Assembly: GCA_009760855.2 (NCBI GenBank)
Contig: WPIO01000018.1
Coordinates: forward strand, 1 to 62,000
Direction: 5' to 3'
Source: Cristatella mucedo
Taxonomy: Eukaryota > Bryozoa > Phylactolaemata > Cristatellidae
Length of the DNA: 62,000 bases
Shown: one piece after another, positions 27,967 to 41,782 of the stretch
Layout of the letters: each line of letters starts with the position of its first letter
How positions within the stretch are numbered: position 1 is the stretch's first letter
Made by a program: the position numbers and the translations under genes
The notes under the pieces: model-generated
The model's database searches: none
Told to the model about the DNA's origin: nothing
What the model saw: the letters and a program-made list of their open reading frames with translations, nothing else

Positions 27967-28339
27967 GACGACGCCAAAGGGGCGGTGGTGTACTGGCCCA
28001 CTGAGGTGTCCGCTTGAATAAACGTCAATGAGCCAGCATTGTTGCTACGTGCTGTGCCGCTTAGCTATCGTTAGGTAGACTTTCAAGCTACACCTTATAC
28101 AGCAGCCTGGTCATAAATTATAGTAATCACTACTGTACATAAATATACGGTTATCGCACATAATTATACGTGTTCTTGTGGTAGGCTGACGGTAGGCTTT
28201 TGCATGCGGTTTCACCTTGGATGATATTTTGCAACCTTTGATATGGCTTGGCCCACGTATGATGTGGCCTAGCCCTCCTTTGATGTATTCAAATTGTTAT
28301 TTGAAGTAATTGACAAGCGAAACAAATAGCAAATAAAAA

Positions 28340-29345
28340 ACTGGTTAGAGGTGACATACACAGTGTTAGCATGTAAATAAGGTTAGTGGCAGCATGCATG
28401 GTATCATGAGTATGCACACAAACGTCGTATCATATGGATCCACTTAGTACTCTGATAAAGAGGTGCAATTTCAGATTCTCTTTAAATGTTATCAGTTTAA
28501 CGGATGTCGCTTCGTCAGTCGGAGCGAGTTCCAGACTTTGGAAGCATATGAACTACAAGCATGGTCTCGAACGTATTAGAGACTTGTAATAGGTAAAGCT
28601 AAACGATTTAATTCGGAAAAGTGGGTGGTGTGATGCCTAGGTGGGGCAGTAGTTATGATGCGTAGGCTGGAGCCAGAGAATAAAGAGACTTATAAGTGAG
28701 TGACAAAACCTTAAAGGCAATTCGATGCCTGATTGGATGGATGCCAGTGCCAGTCAGCTAAAAGTGGTACGACGTGGCAACTGCGAGGGTACCGGCAGAC
28801 AAGCCTAGCTGCCGAGTTTTGCACCTGCTGTAAGCGCCCGATTGCATGCGCCGATAGCTTAGCAAGCAGTGAGTTACAGAAAACAACGACGGAAAGACGG
28901 GATGTCGCAAATGCATGGACCAACTTAAATGCTGTATCCCTATCTAAACAAGCCCGAATTTTAGCAACGTGATACAGCTAAGGCCCTTTGCAGCAAACGT
29001 AAAGCGCCTAGAGAGAGATTGAGTTCTCTGAGGGCGCTTTATCAAGTCCATTATTATTATTATTATTAAAGGTTGGCGGACTTGACTGTGTAGCTGAAGT
29101 GGTCGTCTAATGAAAGGTCACTTTGGAACAGGGCACACAGATTTGGCCGAGATTCAACATCTGCTTGATGGCAGAGCCGATTTTGAGCGTTTGGTTTCTT
29201 AATTTCTGAATTCCACTTGGTCTGTCCATAACTATTAAGTTGGTTATATCATCATTCAATTTTAAAATGTTTGCACTCGGCATAAAATCTTGGGTTTTGT
29301 CAATAACTGCGACCGTCCGTGTGGTCAATTCAGGCTACGGCAAAT
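28340..29345 (-). mobile_element. L2-like LINE fragment with a nested insertion
   Basis: Minus-strand reverse-transcriptase C-terminal part: LLAKLSAHAIGRLQQVQNSA and ARLVCRYPRSCHVVPLLADW, then 3'UTR to about 28,345. A plus-strand LINE 3' end with its hairpin and (ATT)n tail (28,978-29,068) interrupts it. Confidence 0.65.
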
Positions 29346-31484
29346 GCTGTCTGCCATCCCGCAAAACGGAGCCTGGAATGAGGCAAAGGTCTAACGGAAG
29401 TCTTTGCCAATACACGCGGTTCCAATTCACACAAATAGCGTATCCTAACTTTTGCACGGATTTGAGGATTTCACAACACATGATAATAGTAATCGTGCTT
29501 CTGAGCGCACAAATGATGCAGGTCTGAGTATAATCGACAAGTTTGATCCGGCATAGGGACCGGTCTGCCCACGCTGCCACCGTCGGCTGTACGGCGGCTT
29601 TTTTCAGTTCATCTTGCACGTAAGTTTATGCGATTGGTATTTTCACTATGTCAATGTTTGTGCTTACGTGCTATCGAATTACAATAAAGACAATTAGGGC
29701 GGTTTTGAGATGAAAGCATTTGATGTGGGGTTATCGGTGGCCAAACGAGGTCCTGGTTGCATAATTGCGTAGCCGAGCTCCAGAGGTCAGAGGCTAATTC
29801 CCACCAAGCGTGGCCGCGCTCAGGCCAAGCCGCCGTTCGCCAAGCCGCTGAGCTAGGCCAAGGCGAGCGGCCGTCAGGTTAGACCTCTTAATAATATCGC
29901 ATGCACCAACAAAAACAGGGGAACTAAACAAGTCTACAGGGAGGGTCCTATACAAAGTACACTATAGGGGCGCAAGATGAAGCAGCAAGCGTGAAAAAAC
30001 ACTTTAATGTGGGCGTAGCATCGCCACCATGCTGCCCCACGCTAGCCCGGCAGGGCGGGAGTGCACAACGCCTCTGCAGCCGGATCCTCACCGCTGATTG
30101 GTTGGAGGCATGAGTGAATGGCCACTCGGTCATGTGAACTTTTCCCGCCCTGCTAGTGCGTAGCTCCCTCTGTCGTCCGTCTCCGTCTCGCGCGCGTGTA
30201 CTACTCGCGTAGAGAAGAGCCTCGCGAGTTCAATTACATCTTGTACAGAGGTCAGCGACTTTGTGCACTATCGGTTCATGCTGCACGGCATACACGCTCG
30301 TCAACCTTCCGAGCGCTAAGCTGAGGATGACCCCTATATTTGTTGGTCAGTCGGCTTCCTCAGTCCCGCCGTCGTATCGACTCCGTTCCAGCGGCGCGAG
30401 CGTACGTCGTAAAAGGTCCGGCTAGCTGCGTAACTGCTTGGCTAGTCGGACTCGACGTCTACCGCAGTCGCGAGCTTCCGCCGAAAGACGCCAACTCACC
30501 CCGGTGGCCATGAACACGCTACACGGGAGCGCGGAATTTACAAGTCACAACAACGAGCGTGCTAGCCAGCTCCGCTCAGGCCTTGGGTACTCGTCGCCTT
30601 GCGTTCGCCGCCGCATCGCCGGAGCGCGCCTGCACCCGTCCAGGTGCTTAACTCGGCGAGACCGGTAGCCTCCAACACCACGACTTACTCGGCCAACTTC
30701 TCCTACCCAAGAGCCCCGGTGACCCCTCGTCACCGCACGTTTGGCCATACCCGTAGGTCCGTCCCCGGCGTAGCCGGTGAGCCTTACCAAGTTACAGCCG
30801 TCCTGTCACAGCCAACCGAATCTAGTCAGGGTACAAATTTCACAAGTAAATTTCTATGAGATCGTGCGCTCAGCAAATTCGGTTTTATAAAGTCTGGACA
30901 TTTTTGGTCTGCATCGTGCAGATGAAAGCTTTTTCGAAACCTGAGATGTACACTTTTCGGGACTCGTGGCATTTGCCGACCGGGTTTTCCTTGCCCCCCT
31001 CTCATCAATTAACACTGGCGCTTGTTGCGACCAGTCCGGCCGTCGACCGCGTCATCCTCCTAGAGCTAAAGGCCACTACACGTTGATTGAAAATACTACA
31101 ACCGCAGCAGCGTGACGGCATCTGGTACTGAGACTTTGTGAAGTAGTGTAACTTTCTAAAACCTTTGCTGGAGCTCAACGATCCAGCTGGCGTTGTCTCT
31201 CTTCGGCGGATTTCTACAATCGTAAAGAGGCATGCAAGGGGCAAGCTAGTAACGGGCTGCCTAGGCGGAAAAAGTGCGTGAGTGACTTACTTTGGCGAAG
31301 CTTATCACGCGTTCTTTGGTGTCCATAAGCGCGTTTACACAACCGGCTTTCCGGTCGTGTTCCCGTCACTCGTCCGCAGGGCCACACCGCCAGAGGGAGC
31401 TCTTTCGCTCCTTGTAATTGGGACGGTAGAAAGGGCTGCACGCTCGCCGGCAAGGCTCATCTTGGCCGGGCTGACGCTCTGTAG
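29346..31484. other. Gene-free host DNA with GC-rich middle
   Basis: No conserved protein or RNA is recognised. A CpG-rich segment at about 30,130-30,800 has open frames on both strands, probably from composition. A short stretch near 29,535-29,570 resembles 39,470-39,500 in inverse orientation. Confidence 0.25.
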
Positions 31485-32055
31485 CCCTATTTCTTAGTAT
31501 CGGACTGCTTCATTTCTTGCTAAGTGCATCCCATTAAAGCAGACTCGGCCTTGTAGGTTTCAAAAAACCCAGTTGTCCTTCGGTCCAGTCATCGCAGACA
31601 AAAGAAGACACGTCCGATTGGTAGTCTAGTCTAGCCTTCCATAGTTTAAACAGAAAAAGTTCAACCAGGCCGTCTGGCACTGCTTTTCTGCCCGAAACCG
31701 ACTGCCGACTGGTAGTAGTGATGCAGGCTACATGACCGACAGAGAGCTGAATGTGTAGCTGCTTATACTTTCTGGCTATCTCAGTAGGCGAGCATTTCGA
31801 ACGGTAAGAATTATGGTTCATAGAGACGGCTCCTTGCCAACGTTAGCCACTCTTGCTCTGGGTAAAAAGGTCAGCAGTCTGTCTGTTTACCATTTATTCG
31901 CTTTCACTGTCCTTCAGTCAGCAGCTGATTTTTAGAAGTAGTAACAAGCAAAGATAACGCTGTTTGTGTGTAGCACGCTAAAAGAATCGAATCTCCATTC
32001 ATGTGCTTCGCAACTCACTGCAATATAGGCAATAACCAATAGTTATTGACAACCC
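31485..32055 (-). repeat. Right arm of the ~570-bp inverted repeat
   Basis: Inverse partner of 23,034-23,615. The pair encloses about 7.9 kb containing LINE and SINE copies. Either the terminal repeats of one large DNA transposon or two dispersed copies in opposite orientation. Confidence 0.6.
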
Positions 32056-32539
32056 AAGACGGCATGCTTCGGCAAGCGTGCAAAATCACAAGAGTACTAG
32101 AAAAGCAGGCAAAAGCACACGATAAGAGATTTGGGGTCGCAGGTGAGTTTGATTCCTGGTTAAAAACATGCATTGACATTGCTCAGGTGTGCAATTCCAG
32201 CAAAATGGAAAAGGGACGTTCATTTAACGTTAGCGGTACATTTAGTATGCACAGGCCGCTGCCTTGCTGAAGAGGCACGTGCTGTGTGCCACTGCAAAAA
32301 ATACTAGCTCATTCAACAGCCTTTTTTGTAAAGCAACATAAGAGCCTTTACGGCTATCAGCACCACTTGCAGCCGCAGTACTTGTGTGCTACCTTGCCAG
32401 TGGCCTACAGCAGTATCTTTGCTTCTTGCACAGTCAAATAATTAGCCCCGAACCTCAGGCCCACACTACGCCTGCTTGTGATTTATAGAATCATTTAGGG
32501 TGACCACTTGATATTGTGAAAGGTACTCTATCTAGCTTC

Positions 32540-32682
32540 TGAGCTGGTTTGGTCCAGCGGTTAATGTGCTCGCCCCGATCAAGGCCTGGCTGAGGTCGTG
32601 AGCTCGAGCCCCGAGGCATTTGTGAAGTGCCCGAGTAGAGATTAAGTTCTCTTGGGGTGCTATACAAACGAATTGTTTATTT
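32540..32682 (+). mobile_element. tRNA-derived SINE, copy 2
   Basis: Same head and tail as copy 1: GGTTTGGTCCAGCGGTTAAT, GGTCGTGAGCTCGAGCCCC and GTAGAGATTAAGTTCTCTTG. Confidence 0.65.
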
Positions 32683-32699
32683 ATTTAATTTATTTACTT

Positions 32700-33975
32700 T
32701 TAACCGGAATAGACAAGATCAGGAAGTACAGCCCTAAGATGGCTGCATCCTCCCTGCAATCTGGTCCCTCAATTCATTGCAGCACATCAATATCTGCATT
32801 CAGATGTCTAGATGTCTCAGAGTTATTATCCCAATCAAAAAGACAACTACTTCTCTGGTCCCTGATCCCAGTGTCCTGCTTCTACGATGCATTCATCTAC
32901 TGCAGCCATGCATAACAAACGTCATAAATGTGTCATTGGCCTCAGGTCATGTCCCAGTAATTTTCAAAAAGGCTGAAGTCAGGTCACTACTCAAGAAAGC
33001 GACATTAGACCAAGAGAGCTTGAGCAACTACCGCCCAGTCTCCCTTCTACCATTCCCATCAAAGACACTGGAAGGAGTCGTGGCAGACTAGCTGAACTCA
33101 TATATCAAAACCTCACACCTTGCTAGTAAGTTTTAGTCTGGCTTTAGAGCTAATCACTCCACAGAGTCAGCATTGCTTAGGGTATACAACGACCTACTTA
33201 GGAATGCAGACATGGGTAGGGTGTCTCTGCTTGTTTTGCTCGATCTTTAGCGGCAGCTTTTGAAACTATCGATCACAAAGTTCTTCTAGAGCGCCTCTCA
33301 TGTCGCCTGGGCATCACTGGCACTGCTCTGCAGTGGTTCAGGTCATATCTCAGTGGGAGACTCCAGAGTATCGACGTGAATTGACAAAGATCATCCGATG
33401 TAGCTGTGAAATATGGGGTACCTTAGGGCACGTGCTTGGTCCGGTTCTTTTCACGGTTTATGCTCTCCCTCTTGCTGATGTCATGGCCAAGCACAATCTA
33501 GGTTTTCACTTCTAGGCGGATCACACTCAGTTGTACCTTTGCTTTGATTCCTTCCAGCCTTCGAGCAATTCGAATTCTCTCAATTTCCTTGCTGCATTAT
33601 TGATGACATCTGCACCTGGATGGCAGCAAAACTTTCCTAAATATAATGATGATAAAACTAACTTACTTGTTATGGGCAAACCAAGTGTGATTCCGAAATT
33701 AAAGAGGTTAACGCTCAACGTCGGCTCTGCCAGCAAATCTTCTGTTGAATCGGCACGAAATCTTTGTGTCATGTTTCAATGGGGCTATTCGTTAGACGAC
33801 CACATTATTTCTACAATCAAGTCAGCCTGCTTTCAGCAACATGGCATTGCTAAAATTCGGGCTTGTTTAGATAGGGATACCATATCTAAGTTGGTCCATG
33901 CATTTGTGATATCCTGTCTTGACTTCTGTAGCCTACTGCTTGCTAGTCTACCGGCATGTGCAATCAGGCCCATGG
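32700..33975 (+). mobile_element. L2-like LINE, 5'-truncated reverse transcriptase part
   Basis: Plus-strand RT remnants: LLKKATLDQESLSNYRPVSL, RANHSTES, PVLFTVYALPLADVMAKHNL and TNLLVMGKPSVIPKL, with stops and frame changes. It breaks off near SLPACAIRP and resumes at about 34,735. Confidence 0.7.
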
Positions 33976-34735
33976 AATACTGTAGCACTGTTATGCTGAC
34001 CATATTCAGCTGTATTTGTCATTTAAACCGTCGGAACCTTCTGCAGCAATTGATAAACTGAATGCTTGGCTTGCCGACATTCGATCGTGGATGTCGGAAA
34101 ACTTCTTGAAACTAAATGACGATGAAACCGAACTGCTGCTCATATTACACCGTAAGCGTGCGGCTGGATTAAAAGGCTTTGATCTTCTAATAGGCGACTC
34201 TGTTGTGCGACGATCCCCACGGGCTCGAAATTTTGGTGTCGTTTTCGACAGCTGCCTTAATTTTAAAGGCTTCATTCAGAAGACTGCTGCCACAGCTAGT
34301 CATCACGTCCGATCCGTATCTAAGATTAATAGCAGTCGTCCACAGTGGCTTGCAAAAAAGTTAGCTAACTCTTTCGTTCTTTTTTTCTCTTTTGGCTGGG
34401 CTACAAAAAAATGCAACTAGGCCACTGCAAATAGCTATGAATATGGCTGCAAGGCTAGTTTTCAAGTTCCAGTGGTTACACCACGTGTCTCCTTTGCTAA
34501 AAGAGCAAGGATGGATGCCGGTTGATCAACGGACACAGAGCAAAGTTCTTACACTGTTACTAAAGGCCCGCTGTGGCTTGGCTCCTCCCTACCTAGCTGA
34601 ACTGCTGCACCCGTTTCAGCTTCCTCGTGCCCTCGGATCCTGTATGGGACTATAAACTAGCTGTTCCATTCCTCTGCTTAAAGACTGTTGGTGACAGAAG
34701 CTTTAGCTCTGCCGGTCCTAGACTGTAAGGCTGTC
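33976..34735 (+). mobile_element. Second, different RT-type LINE fragment nested in the first
   Basis: A distinct reverse-transcriptase C-terminal region: DKLNAWLADIRSWMSENFLK, RNFGVVFDSCLNF, HHVSPLLKEQGWMPVDQRTQ and APPYLAELLHPF. Its wording differs from the surrounding L2 copies (for example KVLTLLLKARCGLAP against KVLSLTFRSLHSLAP), so it is another subfamily. Confidence 0.6.
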
Positions 34736-35190
34736 ACTCACTTTTAGGTCCCTTCATTCTTTGGCTCCAGCCTACCTATAAAATATACTCATCCACCATC
34801 GTGCCACTCGTCTTTCGGAAACTAATCGTTTACTTATACCTCGTTCGAACCTAAAATCCTTTGGAAACCTCGTTATTAGTTTGTATGCTCCCAAAGCTTA
34901 GAGCTCACTCCCGACTGACGTTACGACATCCCCTGACGTGACGATACTTAAAAAGAAGCTTACAATGCGTCTCTTTATTACAGCATGTAGTGGGTCCCTG
35001 TGATTCGCCCTTGGCGTGCTTATGTGTGCCGACACTGTTCCTGTTACTAACGAATTCTAAATGATGACCCTGTGCATGTCACATCTAACAAAGGTTGGCT
35101 TGACGACATTGTAAATGGTTTCACTAATCATTTGGTCAGGCTTTCTTTTGCAGCATCTTTAAAATGCCTAGAAAGAGATGGCCACGTGCA
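34736..35190 (+). mobile_element. Resumed L2-like LINE C terminus and 3'UTR
   Basis: Continues the interrupted copy: the SLTF-type segment, then ARLSETNRLLIPRSN-like sequence and a 3'UTR with CTGTGCATGTCAC, ending near a degenerate hairpin TAAAATGCCTAGAAAGAGAT. Confidence 0.55.
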
Positions 35191-37260
35191 GCGTACATAT
35201 CTGCATTGGCTTGTGATTTGCGAGCTTGCTCATCGGGGTGATTACGCCGGAACTTGTTAGAGTTTTTGTGTGAAGAGTTTCATTTCATTAGTAGTGATAT
35301 GTCGTCTTCGGGGATCACGAGAGCCACATCTACCATGAGTCGACATATGTCGTCTATCACAGTTGCCCGAACAATGCTTGCCGGTCGTCATGGAGACAGG
35401 TAAGCTCACACGGCTCGTGATAGTTAAATGTGCTTAGTGCGGTTGCTCAGATACTTTTTCTCGTGCTGTGAGTGGCAGTCCAACGAATGGACCCTTGCTT
35501 GATGATGATTTACTAGCCTAGTAAAGTCGGCAGTGGTTCTGCTCACTGCATCACATCCCTGTTCCATGCTAGTAAGTCTTATCTGCCGTCATCGAAAGGG
35601 CTGTTTTGTCGACTATTCTGGCCCTCAGTAGCATTCTGGAAGTTGGAGTTACTGCGGAGGACAAGTTGGTCGCCTATCAAAATAAAATAAAACTACAATT
35701 CATGGTTATAGTACCCTGTGAGAAATTAATCTTGCCTGAGCATCAAATGCCTTCACCTTGACCTTTGTTGGGGCGAGCACCACAACTCACTTCAAAACTC
35801 AAACTATAATTCCTTCAACATCTCTCGAACTAGGCTATCATACAGACTAAATCATATATCGTAACTCATCTAGGATCCTCTAGACCTGATACTTTGATGA
35901 GCCACTTTGCTGCTCTGCCATAGCGGTGCTGCTGTCTTGTCATTTCGTGTGATTAAAGGCTGAGCTAGCCAAGAGCACAGAATAAGCAGTATAAACATGC
36001 AACGGTTGTAATAAAGTGAAGATAGGTCGATTAAACAGCGGTCTCGTTTATATAGCATCACCAGAGCCTTGACTGCTCTCAAAACCCGTGCAGGGTTGCG
36101 ATTGAGAATTACCCCCCACCCAGTGAACTTTACAACCGTGGCCTGGATTGAGAGTTGAGAGCACCGTACGTACATGCATACATTTTCATTAAGAATAGTT
36201 CCTCGCTGTCGTTTAGTGGTGGAGTAAATGTTATGGTCCATCCGTGCATGCAGTTTTCTCCATTGAACTCGCTTTGTTGCACCGTTGTTGGAACCAGCGC
36301 ATACTTTCAATGTGCTATAATGTATCTCCTATGAATATCCAAACGAGCTTTAGGCGCGAAAATTCAACACTCAGGCAAAGAAAAGAGAACCTTAGATCCC
36401 TTTAAATCCCTAGCTAATTCATTAACTTACCGAATTTCTCTGAAAAAAGCTGTAATTTCTATTTATATTGCAAATAAAAACACCTTAACTTCCACTTGAT
36501 TGACTAGATTTATTCCAGTCGTCTATTGCTGCACGTCATAAAGTAGCCTAGTAGTCATCAAAGTAGGTTACTCATAATAGTTTTCCATAAAGTTAGTCAT
36601 AAAATATTGTTGTTAGTTTTGATTGAAAACTATCTCAGGAATAACATTATTATATGAGCTAATATACTGAATATTATCTTGCTACTTTTGGTGTCTCTTC
36701 ATTGATATGTTTCTTGGGGATTCTGTGATCATTTTCCTGCAGAGTCTGCTGCTCTATCAATCATTTCAGAAAACAGATTTTACAGAACTGAACTAACTGG
36801 TAGAAAACTGGCCCCGTATTACTATAAGTTGTAGGATATTTTATGCCCTCAATCTGATTGGTGGCGGGGCTACATTCCTTGTTTAGTATTTTAAGTATTG
36901 CACCATCTGCGTCAAAAATTCAAATTTACGCATGAAAATGTTTATTTGCAAAGTAAAAGTAGCTCACTATTATAATGTAGAGAAAACACGACTTATTGCT
37001 GAAACCCAAAATAAAATAATTTTTAATCACAATAATAGTTTTTCAGAAGCTATATTTTCGGCTGCAGAACTGATTAATTATATTAATTTAAGTCATTACA
37101 TTTTTCAGTTAAGATAATTTCATTGAGAATTGACTGCTCAAGTCAGCTACCTCATCACTAGCATTGCTAAACTCGCTTTCATTGTCGTCTATTTTTATTT
37201 CACCATTATTGTTCGCATGGCTCTCAATATAAGATGTAATTAGACTGTAATCAACTGACC
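35191..37260. other. Gene-free host DNA
   Basis: No coding signal or RNA is recognised. The part after about 36,350 is AT-richer. A 61-codon frame at 36,932-37,117 has no similarity I know. Confidence 0.3.
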
Positions 37261-37261
37261 T

Positions 37262-38170
37262 GAGGAAATTTATAAAACTCCGCAGCTAGGCTTGTCTGTC
37301 GTGAGCGTCGCAGTTGCCACATAACACCACTTCTCGCCGACCAGCACAGGCTACCAGTCAAGCAACGGATTGACTTCAAGGTTTTGTCGCTCACTTTTAG
37401 GTCACTTCATTCTAGGCTCCAGCCTATCTCTCAGATCTACTCCCCCACCAGGCCAAGCATCGTAACACCCGCTTTTCCTAATCCAACAGTCTAACAATAC
37501 CTCGTACAAACCTCAAATCCTTTGGAGACCGTGTGTTTAGTTCGTATGCTCCCAAAGCCTGGAACTCCTTGCCGACTTGCGTCAGAGCATCCCCTGACTT
37601 GACCACATTTAAAAAGAACCTAAAAACACACCTATTTAGGACAGCATTTAGTAAGGCCCGTGTGATTCGTCCTTCACGTGCTTATGCGTGCTGACACACT
37701 GTGCATGCTGCCACTAACCACATTTTCATGCTGACTCTGTGCATATCACCCCTAACCATGTTATTCATGTTGTTTGCTTATCAAGCATGATATTACTCAC
37801 CATTCAATTGCATTTCCCCTTGCAGCCAATGTAATGCACCTAGAAAGAGATTGAGCTCTCTGAGGGCGCTTTATCAAGTGCATTATTATTAGTTGTACTA
37901 TTATTATTATTGAAGAAAATGCTATCACGCACTTATTTATTGCGGCATTTAGTCGGTCCTTTAGATTCATTCTGTGTGCATTTGTGTGCTGACACAGTGC
38001 CTGCTGCTACTAACTATATCTAAAAGTCAACCCTGTAAGTTTCGCATCTAAGAAACTGTATATTTGATGACATTGCATTTGCTACCATTAGTCAATTGGT
38101 CATGCTTCCTTTACAACATCTGTAAAGTGCCTAGCAATAGATTGAGTTCTCTCCTGGTGCAATACAAAGC
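37262..38170 (+). mobile_element. Two L2-like LINE 3' ends in tandem
   Basis: The first (37,262-37,905) has the C-terminal domain (DFKVLSLTF) and 3'UTR with the hairpin and ATT tail. The second (about 37,915-38,170) is a 3'UTR of the subfamily seen at 34,975, ending AAGTGCCTAGCAATAGATTG. Confidence 0.6.
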
Positions 38171-41100
38171 TATGATTACAGTAATTGCTTGTATTTACTA
38201 AATTTATAGTTGGTAATTATTAAATATATGCCTTTAAAATTTAAAATTTATTAAATTTATTCTTTGTTACTAATTAATTTTTTCTTTGCATTACTACAAT
38301 GCCCGTTCCACATTGATTGCTTACTAGTGTTTACTGTACCAAGTCCCAGGCTTAAACACGCTCGATTTTGGCCGTTATAGGCGATACTTCTTTTGAACAA
38401 TATTCGTGGGATGCTTCACCCTGAAGAACGATTTCGCACCAAAGTGGCGAAAGTGAAGGAACATATCGAAAGTTTCCACAAGTTAAGGCGGGAGGCACCG
38501 TTGAGAAATACCGTCTTCCGATCCACTGTAAACTTCAATTGATGCGTCACAGCGATCCATTTTTCTTTAAAGTATTCATCGAACAGAGAAAGCAAGCAAC
38601 CCAACTTTCTGCGGTTGCTTACGTTTATGTTGACTTGTTGCTACTGCTCAAGTTAATGTTTTAAATGCTTATACTGTCTGTTTAACATATCGCGCTACTT
38701 GCACGGCTGTGCTTGATCGATTTTACTCATCGTCTCTTTCGTCTCCATAAATCCAGCAAAATGAAGCTGGTGATAAAGTGAACGCTGATGAAAATTACTA
38801 TGTCACTCTAAAACGACTAAATTACTTTCTAGCGTTCACACGTGCTGGCGAAGAAGCTTGCTAATTGGTCAGGGGTAGCTGTCATAATTTCTGTACGCTT
38901 ATTAGCGGAAACGACAATTCTGGCAACAGAGCAAAAGCGAAATCAGAAATAGCGTACTTTCAGTCGGCGGAGCTCCATGCCCTAGGTCTTAGCGCTCTTA
39001 GGGCACTGTACAAATAATTATAATTTTTAGCGGGCTTGGCTAAGGTGTTCGCTCTACACGACCCATTTCATGGCCGGGCATAGCCACCGGACTGGGTTCC
39101 CAGACACTTGCCACAAAGTAAATTTGCCACAGATTCTTGAATTGAGCTTATCTCCTGTTCCGAAAAGCTTTCATCTGCGAAGTGGAGTCAAATTGTTTAG
39201 TGTATACAAGTCACTTTACTAAGAAAAAGATCTCACGCTAATTTATTTCCTTTTTATCTTACTGTCATAATTGAGCCAGCAGAATCACATTTGTCCAGCG
39301 TTGGAACAACAAAAAACGCTAACATTTCAAAAGCTGTAGCAGCGTTTTTAATTCAATAGCACCTGTGCTAGTGTATTGATAAACATCGGTAATAAAAATC
39401 CAATTGAAAGACAAACTGCTTAAAAGGTGCCGTGTGGCTGACAGTAGCAGTGTGCTTAGGCCTTTTACTATGCCGGATCAAACTTATCCATTTTACTCTG
39501 CCTAAGCTGGATACATTATTACCACATGCTATTAGTAAAGAACGCGATGGAACGAAGCTTAGTCGAAAGCAGCAATCTAAAATATATATCCTAGCCCTGC
39601 CATTTCCCCGGGCTTTCCTGGTCTCTAAATATAAAGTCTGGGCGGCGTCCAGTCAAGTGACTGCAGGCCTCAGGATAAGGTATTGCCCTAATCTGTGACT
39701 CATACAGTCATAAATCCACACGCCAAGATAACTGGGTCCATTCCCGCCATAAATCAGGCCATAAACTGGTGGCAACGTTGTCGACACGGCCATTGGGCCA
39801 TAAACTGGCAACAGCAGGAATAGCAAGACCATAGTATCACATAAATTGTCGCAGCATTGCTACAACAATGGCCAAAAACTAAAAAAAAGCATGGCACCGC
39901 CCAGCCAGATTTCCCCACGATCTACAAATCGCCCGTCAGCATGCCCAAAACCTGGAACAAGAAACACAGCCAGCGAAGGACAAATTACACAGTATCTACA
40001 AAACATCCACAATTACATGCTCAAGTTCATGCAAAATTTGAGATACGCACTTTTCGTGAACTGAAACCGCACCTGTTATTACAGACTTCCGTCCGACCAT
40101 CGAATCGTTCCTGGCTCCGTCTCTCGATCTGGCAGACAAGTGGTCATCGTAGCTCGAATGGTATCGTCCTCATAGAAGGTCGTTTCGCTTGGTATTTCTC
40201 GTCAATGCCTAGCACGATGCGTCCGAGGCGATGCGTTGCAATATATGTGAGCTGACCTGCTTTGCGGTTTTCAGAGCGATAGTTGTACAGTTGGTATGGC
40301 TGCGGCCGCACTTCTCTTCGCTGTACTTTTCACAGGTTCTGGTTTTTGCACTTAACAAGGTAGCAGCAGTCGGTCCCACCGTACGTCCCACTGGGCCGAT
40401 ACCATGCGTTCTCTAATAGAGAGGCATTTCTTGAAACTCGCCGCCCGTTCACGTGACCGCTGATTTTTGAACAGGCTTCCGGTGAAAAATAGTTCATGCA
40501 AAATAGTTCATACAAACTAGCTCGTAATCGGGGGGGGTAGGGCATTCCACTCCTAAAATCTCCATTGCCCTCCTTTCATGTCCGGACAGTCGGAAATTTG
40601 CTTGCTCATGACCCGTAGTTCTCGCGACGCGGCTAATTGAGCTTGCAGCCTCCAGATGTCGTTTGGGTTGCTGGTTTGAGCCGGGAGCTGGCGTACCGAA
40701 CTGGAATCGAGTCATTCTTATCACACTGGCTGTATCGTCATGCCGCCTTCTGGTCCTAGCCGCGTCAACAGAGTGGCCGAAACTCCTTCGCGTTTCATCT
40801 GCATTCAATATCAACCATCGGTAGCTGCAGTTGAGCACCACTACGAAGATCGCCTTCTTTGTCACGTACACTTTTTCATACCACATCTTCGATACATCTA
40901 AGACGGACTTATTTCAATCGCACGGAGAAAAGAAAAGTAAAGAACCGGAAGTCAGACCGACAGGACTGAAGCCTGCACATGTATCTGGAGAGAGCGGTAT
41001 GTTTATTCATTAGTTAAAACTTTCTTTTACCTATAAAAAAACGTTGCTATTTTATAGAATACAACCAAATGTACAAAGCGGACATCAGCAAAGTATCCTA

Positions 41101-41780
41101 TAATATTAAAAATCTAGACGAACCACTCGAAAATGGCAAAACAAGACATGATCTCTTGCGGTTCAAACAATAGATATCGTTATAGCTTACAGTTACAGCT
41201 TTCAGCAAATATACAGGAGCCACTCAAAACCGGGCTTGAATAATAACTCAATCATCCAGGCATGCAAAAATCAAGGATGCCATAATTCTTAAAAAGACAA
41301 CATATGCACGGAAGTTCTGGCCGAAAAATCTGAACATCGTGAAAATTAACACGCATCTAAAACTTTGCTGAGTTTTACAAAATCGCGGCATAAATAATAC
41401 CATGGGGTAAGATTAATATGAGGAAGCAGTAAATGTACGAGGTTGTGCATGCTTCCTCCTCCGTTTGACTACTAGGTATAGAAAAACAGGCACAGTTAAC
41501 TTGTTTGGTGGTTTCACATGGTTGCGGAAACAGTTGCGTTTTGCGAAGAATAGTTTTTTTCACCAAAATTAAAAGAAGATGAAGTAAGATTTTGTGGATG
41601 TGCCAGATATACTTCTTTAGAAGAAGCCTTTTGAAAACTGCATCGGACATTATTTTGGGTTGAAATGTTCAAGGTTTGAGACTCTCTGTTTTGCTCATGC
41701 ACATCGACAGGCCCGGCCTGGTTAGACAATGTGCAAGTATCGGTAGTGCGGTTACAGCCGAGAAACCAGTTCACTACGTT
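38171..41780. other. Gene-free host DNA
   Basis: AT-rich at 38,200-38,300, otherwise mixed. A SINE-like piece near 39,005-39,120 (GGCTTGGCTAAGGTGTTCGC) is too diverged to assign. Short internal repeats occur near 39,760-39,810 (GGCCATAAACTGG twice) and 40,486-40,515 (AATAGTTCATGCAAA). No gene recognised. Confidence 0.3.
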
Positions 41781-41782
41781 TC

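Noticed and set aside
30437-31090. Possible host gene in a CpG-rich block
   Set aside because: Frames exist on both strands, have no recognisable domain and no splice-consistent structure.
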